Origin: Benincasa hispida | Lineage: Eukaryota > Streptophyta > Magnoliopsida > Cucurbitales > Cucurbitaceae | Reading direction: 5' to 3' | Assembly (NCBI RefSeq): GCF_009727055.1 | Contig: NC_052359.1 | Coordinates: 13,979,372-14,043,371 of the forward strand | Length of the DNA stretch: 64,000 nt | Part shown: positions 35,852 to 45,892 of the stretch, piece by piece | How the letters are laid out: each line of letters starts with the position of its first letter | Numbering within the stretch: position 1 is the first letter of the stretch | Position numbers and translations under genes: made by a program | Notes under the pieces: model-generated | The model's input: the letters and a program-made list of their open reading frames with translations, nothing else | Database searches by the model: none | What the model was told of the DNA's origin: nothing

Positions 35852-37334
35852 TGAAGGAACCCGCGAATGCTTTGAGCAGAAACGTAAGGTTGGTCCAAAT
35901 TTTAGTTTTACACGGAATGCAAACTATAGTCACAAAATTATGTAGAAAAAGGAAATTTACAGCATACCACAACAAAAAAATAAAAAAGGAAATTAGGGTT
36001 TCAAGAAACCCTTACTTTTGAAGAACCTTATTCATCACGTGATTCCTTTTCCAAAACAGTCATGATCAAAATGGATTTCCAAATGGCCACCACCACGAAT
36101 GTTACCTCTGTATTCTCTGTGATGAGAATCACAGGAGTTTAGTGGGCTATGTGATTTTTGGAAAGGTAAAGGAAAAGAAGAGAGGATAGATTTCGGAGAA
36201 AATTTTTGCAAAGATTTTACTATATCCCAGCACACAAAGAGAGCTCTATAAAGAAGAAGGAATTCTTAGAAGAAAACCACCATTCAATTCACTACGTGAA
36301 AATTGAGAGAATTAAGGGGAGAGAAGTTATTTTCCTCCCTTTATTTCAAAATTAAAATTAAAATAAAAAATAAATTAATTCTAATTTAATATAAAACTAT
36401 ATATATATATATCACCTTATTTTATATCATATATAACATATAACCTATAGTTTAATATTATATCATATACAATATAATCTTTAGTTTTAATTCTCTCATT
36501 AATGGCATTTAATATAAGTCAATTTATATTAAATTCAATTATGTGAATATATTTGAATCATATAAATATTTATTTCCTCTCAAATAAACTTTATATTATA
36601 ATGTACCAAATACATTATAGCAATTATATCATATATAATTAAATTAAATAAATTATATCACATAAAATCAATTCTCTAAATTAATTTGAACAATGTGAAT
36701 TAATCCAAAATTGATTCTCATTAAGTCTCTGTTGAGGTACAGAAGGGATCTCATGGACCTGTAGTTTGAAGCTTTAATGGTAGTTGAATAATTAATTAAA
36801 CTCCTTTCATTAAATTATTCAACATCCATTAACTGTCACGTACTCCATTGAAGACTGATAGTTGCACTCTTTGCACCACATATATATTTCTGTGTACATT
36901 GGATATAACCAATCAACAATGCGATGACCCTTCACAAATTGCTCGTAAGTACAATTGGACAAAAATTACAATTTTGCCCCTATAGTTACATCTAACTTCT
37001 TAAGTACCACTGATCACATAAGTCAAAGTTCAATTATGACCAAATCCCTCTTAGGCCAAGAGAGAGTGTGGCCACATTGTTCAAGCCCTAGAATCAACCC
37101 TTAAGAGAGCAACTTATCTACTTACCCCGACATCAATGAATGAGTAAATTTCGTATTATGTAGCTGTGTTCTCAGCTCACTAATCAGACGAATCCCTAAA
37201 ATGGTAGACATATTAAGTTGGCGATTTGGCCACTCTCACTCATGCAAATCAAAGGACCACATTCATAGGTAGGAGTTCACAACTCACTCAAGATTCAAGT
37301 CATGTCATCTATGGTCATCCTAGTGAAATGAAGT
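35852..37334 (-). repeat. Copia LTR, minus strand, right-hand (3') part; split by gypsy-like element
   Basis: Ends on the minus strand in GGGTTCCTTCA at 35852, the same ending as the LTRs ending at 864 and 10282. Core phrases (CTCATGGACCTGTAG, TATATATTTCTGTGT, AAATGGTAGACATATT) run to 37334, where the element at 37335 begins. Its remainder resumes at 41732. Confidence 0.87.
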
Positions 37335-38494
37335 TGATAACTGGCAGAAATGCCAGTTACTGTAAGCCTTTTATTTAGAATTATGAGGGTTAACAAGTAG
37401 AAAATGAGGTGATAATACGTAGAATTTGCGAAAAATTGAGTTTTGCATCGATTAGTACCTAAATCCTCACTGACCCCAATATTATGCGTTACTCCGTACC
37501 AAAGTGTCTATTTTTGTAGCTATCGCATGAATCAAATGCATGCGTTGAAAATAAGAAATCGCAGACAAACGCATGTGTTGAAGTCAGGCGACCGCAAAGA
37601 CAAACGCATGCACTGAAAACCGAGCTATCGCATAGACGAATGCATGCAGTGATCGCATGCGTTCATCACATGGAAGTTGCGGTGATCGAATGTGTCCATC
37701 GCATAGAAGTTGCGGTGATCAAACGAATGCGGTGATCACTTGGAGATTACGGCCACGGAGTGACAACCATAATAGAAGGCGATCGTAAGATGAGTAGAAT
37801 GCGTTGATACTTCAGTTGAATCAAGCTCGGACACATACTTGAGGGTATCAACAAGATAAGATGATGTGACATTGCCCATACCACGACAAAGGCAGCAGTA
37901 AGACATAACACAATCATGATAGTTGTCGGCGTTTAAACTTTATAAATAACCCCTTGGACCTTCATTTCAAAGCATCCGAACACCTACCTTAAGGTAGAGG
38001 TTTGTGATCATAGATGAGAGCATGAGCGAGATTTTCAATGAGAACTCTTTATCTCTACAAACCAGACCAAGTGACGACCGGGGCTTTTGCCGGAGATAGA
38101 GCTCGAGAGAGACATCTCCACCATTCATCTATGGTACCACCAGCAGCCTTGACGTAGAGTTTTTCATTTCTCCTCTAACCTTTGTATTGTATTACATTTT
38201 AGCTTAAGATATTAAGACATTTTGTAATCAATGCATATCTTGATTTCTTCAATGACATCTTCTTCATCATCTTTATCTTTATCATCATTTACCTTCATCG
38301 TTTATTTATCAAAGGTGATCGCATATTTAATTGTGTAGCCTAGAGATAGGACGCATGGTCATTGTATACTAGATTAACGCATTTTCATTCCAACGCATGA
38401 CCTCCGACGCATGGCCATAAATGCCTAGTTTAAGCATGGACAATGCATGATTGCATGCAATAACCCCATCATCTTTCCTTCGTTTTATCCAACA
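37335..38494 (+). repeat. 5' LTR of the non-autonomous gypsy-like element (shortened)
   Basis: 1160 bp, TGAT...CCAACA. It has the terminal hairpin at 37339-37358, GCATGCGTTGA-type motifs around 37535-37740 and TATAAATA at 37941-37948. Compared with the 3' LTR it lacks about 580 bp after AGAGATAG at about 38347; short GATAG(GA) repeats at the break suggest deletion by microhomology. The 1.68 kb solo copy at 59926-61606 contains the missing part, so the short form is derived. Confidence 0.9.
37339..37358 (+). other. LTR-terminal hairpin, perfect 8-bp stem with GAAA loop
   Basis: AACTGGCA-GAAA-TGCCAGTT four bases from the LTR start. Counterparts of identical geometry lie at 5265-5284, 14359-14378, 39987-40006 and, on the minus strand, 61583-61602. 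Confidence 0.85.
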
Positions 38495-38500
38495 AGTTTT

Positions 38501-38518
38501 TGGCGCCGTTGTCGGGGA
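38501..38518 (+). other. tRNA-Asp primer binding site
   Basis: TGGCGCCGTTGTCGGGGA differs at one base from the complement of the plant tRNA-Asp 3' end. tRNA-Asp sites of this kind are known from Athila/Tat gypsy elements, which is the basis for the lineage call. Confidence 0.85.
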
Positions 38519-39972
38519 CTTGGCAGCTAATGCTTTGTTAAGCTTTGTGTTTTCGCAGGCACACTTTTAGTCTTGGGTGTATTGTAGCTTGTGCGACCAA
38601 GCTGCAAACAATATTTGAAGTATAGGCGATGCGTCGAAAGTAAATATTGACCCCGAGATAGAAAGCCTATCTATTGTACAAGCTGGAAGCAGTCTTAGGC
38701 GCATGTCAACCATCATGCGTCCAACAATTGCTGGAAGCTCCAATGGTCAGGGCGAGTCCCTTGATCCTAGCAGTTGAGAGCCAACTTCTGCATGGGAGAC
38801 CCCTTGCGGTGACAACAATCTAATTTCTCCAGGGACGTCTTCTACTCTATCTTTACGATTGCTTTCTTAGTTTAGTTTATTATTTTTATTTATTGGATAT
38901 GTGGCTGCTTCCTTGGTTGTGGTGCATTTGCTCTTTGTAGGTGCGATAATATCTCTCCTTGGTGCGTAGTTACAACGGAAGAATCCTCCACATCCTTCAA
39001 CGTATGGCTTCGATTGCATGAATTCCAACGCATTGTCGCATGCGTTATTCTACTTAAGGTTCTTTTCTTGTTATTTTTTATGCATTATCCTTTTGAAATT
39101 CTTTCTTTCCCGATTGCGTTGTTTTGTGATGCATCTATGATGGTACAAATAATTCACCACATCCGCTAACTAAGCATCGCAAGTCTTTCCTTACTTTTAT
39201 TGGCTTCTTCAAATTTTGGAAGTCTAAGTTTTATTGCATGCAAACCTTTGTTCAAACGTTTATTACTGCATTCCTGTGAGTTTGCTTTTAGGTTGCAGTG
39301 AGAATGCTGCCAACCTCTAAGTTTGGGGGTGTCAGCGGTCTCAGAGAATTGCGTTCATTACATTGCGGTGATTCCTTAAAAAAAAATAAAATCGGAATAA
39401 TAACTCCGCTGTCAACGCAATGGGAAACCCATGTTGATAAGAGTTAAGTTGTGAAAGACACTTACCTATACTTGGATGTCCGCATGATATCCGTGGGGGC
39501 AAGCCAAATCGAAGTTAAGTCGTCGGGATCAATGTATAAGTGCAACTCCTCTGTCGGGCGCAAGCCAAATTAAGCAAGACATGAGTTGAGTTGAATATGG
39601 AACGCAACCAAAGTTGGATGCTCGCATGGACACATGTGGGGGTAAGCCAAAACGAAGAGAGTAACCAGGTTCATCGCCGCATTCGAATAAGTAATCACAT
39701 AATCTTGAATTGTTTTGAACGAACGCATTCTCAAGAGCTGAACACAAAGTTACGGAGAATGAATAAAAAGTTTTTGAGCAACGGCTTGCCGAATTTAACT
39801 TAGAAAAGATTTCTTGAAGAAGCAGCCGAATAGTGGAGAGAGCATTTACGACCATAGTTAGAGGTACGAGTAAATTATATTCTAAGAGGTTGGTCATCGC
39901 AATAAAACGCCATAAGGTGAGTTAATAATTTCTTGAGTATAACGCATGCTTGAGGACAAACATGATTCTAAG
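38519..39972 (+). other. Internal region of the non-autonomous element, no recognised gene
   Basis: A short open stretch near 38645-38775 (DPEIESLSIVQAGSSLRR...) could be a vestige of a gag-like frame but has no identifiable domain. The 3' half has a polypurine-like TCTAAGTTTGGGGGTGT at 39316-39332. Two related blocks follow, 142 bp apart (GGATG at 39474 and 39616, each with (T)GGGGG(C/T)AAGCCAAA about 20 bases on). Confidence 0.6.
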
Positions 39973-39982
39973 TTTAGGGGTG
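39973..39982 (+). other. 3' polypurine tract
   Basis: TTTAGGGGTG directly before the 3' LTR start TGATAACT; the equivalent tract in the element ending at 6885 is TTTGGGGGTG (5251-5260). Expected origin of plus-strand DNA synthesis. Confidence 0.75.
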
Positions 39983-41726
39983 TGATAACTGGCAGAAATG
40001 CCAGTTATTATAAGCCTTTTTTATTTAGAATTACGAGAGCTAACAAGTAGAAAATGTGGTGATAATACTTAGAATTTGCCAAAAATTGAGTTTTGCGTCG
40101 ATTAGCACCTAAATCCTCACTGACCCTAATATTATGCGTTACTCCGTGCCAAAGTGTCTATTTTTGTAGCTATCGTAGGAATCAAACACATGCGTTGAAA
40201 ATAAGCAATCACAGTCAAACGCATGTGCTGAAGCCAGGCAATCGTAAAAATAAACGCATGCGTTGAAAACCGAGCTATCGCATAGACGAATGCATGCGGT
40301 GATCGCATGTGTCCATCACATGGAAGTTGCGGTGATCGAATGCGCCCATCGCATGGAAGTTACGGTGATCAAACGAATGCAGTGATCACTTGGAGATTGC
40401 AGCCACAGAGTGACAACCATAATAGAAGGGCGATCACAAGATGGATAAAATGCATTGATACTTCAGTTGAATCAAGCTCGGACGCATACCTTGGGAGTAT
40501 CAACAAGATAAGATGATGTGACATTGTCCATACCGCGACAAAGGCAGCAGTGAGACATAATGCAATCATGATAGTTTTCGGCGTTTAAACTCTATAAATA
40601 GTCCCTTGGACCTTCATTTCAAATCATCCGAACTTCTGCCTTAAGGCAGAGATTTGCGATCACAGATGAGAGCATGAGCGAGATTTTCAATGAGAATTCT
40701 TCATCTCCACAAACCAGACCGAGTGACGACCAGAGCTTTCGCCGGAGATAGAGCTCGAGGGAGACATCTCCACCATTCATCCATAGCACCACCAGCAACC
40801 TTGACACAGAGTCTTTCTTTTCTTCTCTAACCTCTGTATTGTATTACATTTTAGCTTAAAATATTAAGACATTTTGTAATCAATGCATATCTTGATTTCT
40901 TCAATACTATCTTCTTCATCATCTTTATCTTTATCATCATTTACCTTCATCGTTTATTTATCAAAGGCGATCCCATACTTAATCTTGTAGCCTAGAGATA
41001 GAACACACGAAGGAACCCACCGAGAGGTGTGCGTTGTGTGAGTACAGTGAGTTAATCCTCTTTGCTTGGTGAAAGGCTGTAGAAACACTTGTCTATGGGT
41101 TGTTGCAATGCTTGTCTATAAGTTAATTAGCCGCGTCTAACTGCCTGAGAAGGTAAGAGATGGAATGCACTAAAGTAAAGTATGCATTGTTCCTAGAGAT
41201 AGGCACAATCTTATGCTCGACGCAATCATGCACTATAGAGATATAGTCATGTGGTTGACCACTGAGAGGTTTGCGATGCGTTAGTGTGACGAGCTGGGAT
41301 TACATGAGCGATTTAAGATAATAAATATTACTATGCGTTGACAGTTGTTGTGTATCTACCAATTCTCATCGCAAGTCTCCTATTGGTCAATCTGTTTAGT
41401 TATGAGTAGGAGTAGTGTGTAAATCCATTAAACTTCTTCTTTTTACTTTTATTCATCGCCTCAAACGTATTGCTTCACAAGCATTATTGAGTGACAAGTC
41501 CCTGTGTTCGACCTCGGATTACCCGAGAAACTTGCATTTTCGTTATACTTGTCGAGAAGGGAAGAAAACTTGTGATAGGAAACGCATGGTCATTGCATAC
41601 TAGATTAACACATTTTCATTCCAACGGATGACCTCTGATGCATGGGCATAAACGCATAGCTTAAGCATGGACAACAAATGATTGCGTGCAATAACCCCAT
41701 CATCTTTCCTTCCTTTTAATCGAATA
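39983..41726 (+). repeat. 3' LTR of the non-autonomous gypsy-like element (full length, 1744 bp)
   Basis: Near-identical to the 5' LTR apart from about 580 extra bases (about 41001-41577) containing CACTGAGAGG and CCCTGTGTTCGACCTCGG phrases shared with other family members. Hairpin at 39987-40006, TATAAATA at 40593-40600. It ends AATA instead of AACA just before GAAGT. Confidence 0.9.
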
Positions 41727-41731
41727 GAAGT

Positions 41732-42125
41732 CTCTACTATTAGTGGCGTTCTATTATGAGACTAGTCATTTTGCGGTTCAGTCTTATACAAACTCTTTGT
41801 ATAGGATACCCTAGCTCACATGTGTCTACATGAATGATCAAGATAAGATCATTTGTAGCACTTTACAACACTTGTAGCATCTACAAGGCGGGTTGTATCT
41901 GTAGTGACACCAAGATAAGGTACACAGTCTTATCCATGTACTATAAACCGTTTAGGTTATTATTTAAATATGAACTACCTGTATGTCTCTACAAACATGT
42001 TTAATTACATAAAACAACCTAGGATCTTAGTTTATTGGATTGAGTAAATGCTCATAAAATAACAATTATTTTATTAATTACAAATTGTTTGTATAATGTT
42101 TACAAACTATGAGAATGTTTACAAA
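41732..42125 (-). repeat. Copia LTR, minus strand, left-over 5' part
   Basis: Continues the LTR of 35852-37334 after the gypsy-like insertion (TTCTATTATGAGACTAGTCATTTTGCGG, GTACACAGTCTTATCC, TTTATTGGATTGAG). The start of the LTR (expected TGTTGG on the minus strand) is not recognisable; AATGTTTACAAAC repeats lie near the right edge. Boundary approximate. Confidence 0.7.
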
Positions 42126-43386
42126 CGTACAAATTCGAGTAACCGTGCTTGCACAAAAAAGGTAAATGAGATTAATTATTTTACTGTTTTCTTCACGTTT
42201 TATGCCAGTTTTTCTTCCCATTAAACCCTAGTCGTTTCGTATTCTTCTTCTCATAAACCCAGAGCAACAGATATAAAGTTATTGATTTGTAATTCATCAT
42301 CCATCTGTATTATTCATCTTCATTTTATTTGTTTTAAGCATTGTTTTGCTTGATTATAATCCATTTTCTAGTGAGTGTACGCTTGAAATTCAAAGTTGTG
42401 TTAACCTTGGGAGCAATTGACAGTAGCGATTGGGACCGAGGTCGTGCCAAAATTACATTCAGGACAGTGGCTATTCCACGACACAATAACTTTTCGACAT
42501 CTGTATCTAACAACTAACTTTAGCAAAGATGACCTCGAATAATGATCAATTTTGACAACGATCCAACTCTAGCAGCCAACTCTAATGAACGCCCCGAGCG
42601 ATCAACTCCAACCACAAACTTCGTCGTTCATCTCCAATAAATAACTCTAATGACCAATTCGAATATTCATATACTAAAAATAAAAATAAAAAATGAAAAT
42701 AAAAAGAAACTCGGTTGGGTGACAATGTTTTTAAATACAAATTTGAAATGATTAGTTTATAGTGTTTAATAGTCGTCTTTTGTAATAATTTGATATTGAA
42801 GGATTGTCTGAGGATGATTGGAGCATCCTTATAAACCTACTTTTCACAAACATCTAAAAGATCAACTACTTTTTAATAGTCCAATTAGTACCCATCAGTG
42901 CAGTCTAGGAAGAGGTATTTTTTGCATCTACTTAGTAGGACTAACTAGCTTGGCTGTCTTAATGAACACTATTTTTTTTTTGTATACATGATATTGGCTT
43001 ATTATTGGCTATGTTTATATAATTTTTTGTGTGAACATGTAAATAGATCCTTGATGGAACATTGTTTTTTTTTTTGCACATGTTCAATTCATATGTTTCA
43101 CAACTGTTAAAGTATGTTGTATAGGATTGTTGATAATATAAATGATATTATTTTGTCTACATTAAATGCAACAGTTACATGTAGAAAATTATAAAATATA
43201 TTATAATGAGTTCAGAGTGTTAAAAATTTGAGAAAATATATGTAATTGAATGTTGGAACAAAAAGTTAAGTGAGAAAAAAAAAAAACAAAAATAACCCCT
43301 TAAAATGCATTTTTTTTTTATGTTACAAAAAACTTGCAGCAGATATTCACCCCAAACATAGACTTTCTAGCACAATTCTCTACCCT
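42126..43386. other. Unclassified intergenic DNA
   Basis: 42180-42515 has the look of the end of a plant LTR or 5' untranslated leader (AAACCCTAGTCG, CATCTGTATCTAACAA) but no partner copy or primer site is seen. 42540-42665 has loose repeats of AACTCTAATGA/CAACTCTA. The rest is AT-rich. No gene supported. Confidence 0.4.
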
Positions 43387-43510
43387 AAACACAGACAATT
43401 ATTACTAATTCAGCTACTGTACACTTTAAACACAGACAATTATTACTAGGTCAGCTACTCTACACTTCAAACACAGACAATTATTATCAACATAGACAAT
43501 TCTTACCAAC
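43387..43510 (+). repeat. 41-bp tandem repeat, three copies
   Basis: AAACACAGACAATTATTA begins units at 43387, 43428 and 43469, exact period 41; the third unit degenerates. Non-coding. Confidence 0.88.
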
Positions 43511-43599
43511 TCAACTCAACTCAATTATGGACACCAAACACACTCTTAAGAGAGTTCACCCATAGAGGAAGGTCCTCAATCCAAATTGATAGTGATCTT

Positions 43600-44215
43600 T
43601 AGGGGTGTTCATGGGTTGAGTTGGGTTAGGTTGAAAGACTTTTTAGATCCAACCAAATTGTTCGGGTTGTAAATTTTTTCAATCCAAATAACCCTTATTA
43701 AAAAATAAACCCAACCCAACCCAACCATAAAATATTCGGGTTGGGTTGGTTCGGGTTAATCGGGTCATTCATTTAAAATTTTGTTCTTAAAAAGCAAAAC
43801 GTAAATATGTAAAAATCTAATTTAATTATTTTCATATATTGATTAAGATTAACAACTCAATTTCAATTTATATAGTGAAAATTTTCTTTCTAAAGTGCAA
43901 AGAAACTAATTTTGAGAGTTGTTGAAGAATAAATTATTCAAAAAATATTGGAATTAAATTAAATTAAAATCAATATATGTATAAATAATTGTGTTATGAG
44001 TAATAAAAAAATATATTTTAAAGTTAATAATAAATTCAGGTTGGTTCGGGTTGGTTTAGGTTATATTAGGTGAACCCATGAACCAACTCAATCCATAAAA
44101 TTTTAATTTATTTGAATCCAACCCAACCCAAATGAGTTGATAACCAACCCAAACCGTACGGGTTGGGTTGGGTTGATCGATTTTTTCTGATCATCGGGTT
44201 TTTTGAACACCCCTA
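43600..44215. mobile_element. Short TIR element (hAT-like ends), GGGTT-rich
   Basis: 616 bp bounded by the inverted repeat TAGGGGTGTTCA / TGAACACCCCTA. Subterminal regions are full of GGGTTGGGTT on one side and CCCAACCCAACC inside, able to pair. No open frame of note. The ends resemble widespread plant hAT-type MITEs starting with GGGGTGTTCA. A clean 8-bp target duplication was not found (GTGATCTT left, GCGGTATG right), but related segments with CCATAGA(G/A)GA(A/T)GGTC(C/T)TCAATCC flank it. Confidence 0.75.
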
Positions 44216-45704
44216 GCGGTATGTGTCGTCTTTAAGCTTGGTAGGCAAATTTATGAACCCATAGAAGATGGTCTTCAATCCAAAGTTGCATTTTTTTTTT
44301 ATTGACAAAGAAAAGTTCTTAGACTTTTCGTATCAATGCTAATCACGAATTGAATCAACAAACCTTTGAACTCGGAATTTTAAATAGTTACAAAAAATTA
44401 ACATGAATTTTAGTTTACGTATGAAAGCTTAAAGATCCCAACCAAACCTTTTTTTATAACAGACAAAATAGTATTCGGAAGAAGACAAACCATTTGACCA
44501 CATGTATTTATTACAAAATTATGTACAAAGTTGGATATTTTACTTTCTAATGTGTAGAAATGTATGATATATTATTAGTCAAAAATGAAAACCAGTTTCC
44601 TGGAATCTCTACGTATTGAATTGAATTTGACCTATGGTTTATTGTAGAGAAATTATCCGAATTCATAAAGATTTTATAATTATAACAAGTGATTAACTAA
44701 ATTACAAGTTTTAGGGTGAAAAGAGTATTTTTCAAAAAAACCCATTTCTATTTAAATATTTTTGATAAAAATTGTTAAAAATACCTTTCAAAAACTATTT
44801 TGAGTGGCTGTCAAACACTCCAATTTTTTTCAAAATATATTTTTTTAAATTAAATACTTAAAAATGCATTCTAAATGCACTCTTAAATTTTTATCTAATA
44901 AATTAATTTTGAATTTTAAAATGTCTATCGTACTTTCAATTTTATGTTCGTAATATTCAAAAATTTTAAAATTGATTGGTTGATTGCATATGTAATAGGA
45001 CACTAAACTTTGAATTTTTTATTTTATAGGTTTGTCAAATAGATATAACATTTAAAATTCATGAGCCAATTAGATGTTAATTCAAAGCTTAAAAACTTAT
45101 TAGGCAAAATTTATATCGTAACACTTTTGATCTTTCTATTAATTTTATGTTAGGTAGGTCTGACTGGAGATTTTCTTTTTCGAATTATTTTCAAAGTAAT
45201 ATGACATAATATATTATTATTATTCTAGTTTAAGTTGTAGATGTGGCAAAAACATATTTATTATTAAAAGTTTATGTCACAAATGCATGCATTTGAATAC
45301 CATTGAGGTCGCATTAGGAAGACGTCACAAATCTTTTTAAAAAAAATACATGAATTAATTTTTGTTTTGAGTTCTTTTAGAATACATGAATGACACATCT
45401 GGCACAGTACGTTTATCTATCGACCACAAAATTAAAAGTTTGATTTTCTAGTTATATACTGTAAAAAAAAAATGAATTATTCTTCCAATTGACAATTAGT
45501 TTAATTTTAATATAAAATCTCATTTACGTTTTAAAAAATTGCAGTTAGTAACAAATTTTGAGGTTTCATTTATGAGAGAATAACAAAAACGAAGTTTAGT
45601 TTCATTAGAAAAATAGCAATATATAATCTCTCCCTCATGATCCGGAATTTAATTAATCCAAAAATATCCTTATCAAACCTTAAAGATACATTATATTTAT
45701 ATTT
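44216..45704. other. AT-rich intergenic DNA, no gene
   Basis: Nothing coding. 44710-45100 contains phrases common in plant short non-coding repeats (AGTGGCTGTCAAACACTC, AAATGCACTCTTAAA, AGGACACTAAACTTTGAA), perhaps one or two decayed MITEs, but I could not define their ends. Confidence 0.45.
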
Positions 45705-45709
45705 GGCTT

Positions 45710-45879
45710 TATTGAAAAGTAAAGAGAGAAGGAGAAGAGAAAAACAAGGTTTACATGGAAAACATTAACATTGGGAGAAAAAACCACGATATAAATAGAG
45801 TGAGGGGAAACCCTTAATTTAGTAGGCATAAAGTAAAAAGAAAAAAACACCCTTAGGTCTAAAGCACCATATTTCAACA
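45710..45879 (-). repeat. 3' LTR of short-LTR copia element
   Basis: 170 bp; minus-strand start TGTTGAAATATGG, end TTTTCAATA. It lacks about 50 bp present in the 5' LTR (GAAAAGTTTTTATTATT...AACCTCAAA, about 51166-51216). Confidence 0.9.
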
Positions 45880-45892
45880 CTCCCCATCAAGT
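45880..45892 (-). other. Polypurine tract
   Basis: On the minus strand CTTGATGGGGAGTG lies directly before the 3' LTR start, as expected for plus-strand priming. Confidence 0.75.

Larger units (their letters stand above)
37335..41726 (+). mobile_element. Complete non-autonomous gypsy-like LTR element (4392 bp) with GAAGT target duplication
   Basis: LTRs 37335-38494 and 39983-41726, an internal region of only 1.5 kb, a tRNA-Asp primer site and a polypurine tract before the second LTR. GAAGT flanks it at 37330-37334 and 41727-41731, and removing one copy restores a continuous copia LTR. There is no protease, reverse transcriptase or integrase, so movement must have depended on another element. 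The right terminus has decayed from CA to TA. Confidence 0.92.

Noticed and set aside
42180..42520. A further LTR end or host 5' untranslated region
   Set aside because: Plausible phrases but no partner copy, primer site, splice pattern or open frame in the window.
44140..44175. GGGTTGGGTTGGGTT as interstitial telomere repeat
   Set aside because: The plant telomere unit is TTTAGGG; the GGGTT runs here are part of a TIR element.
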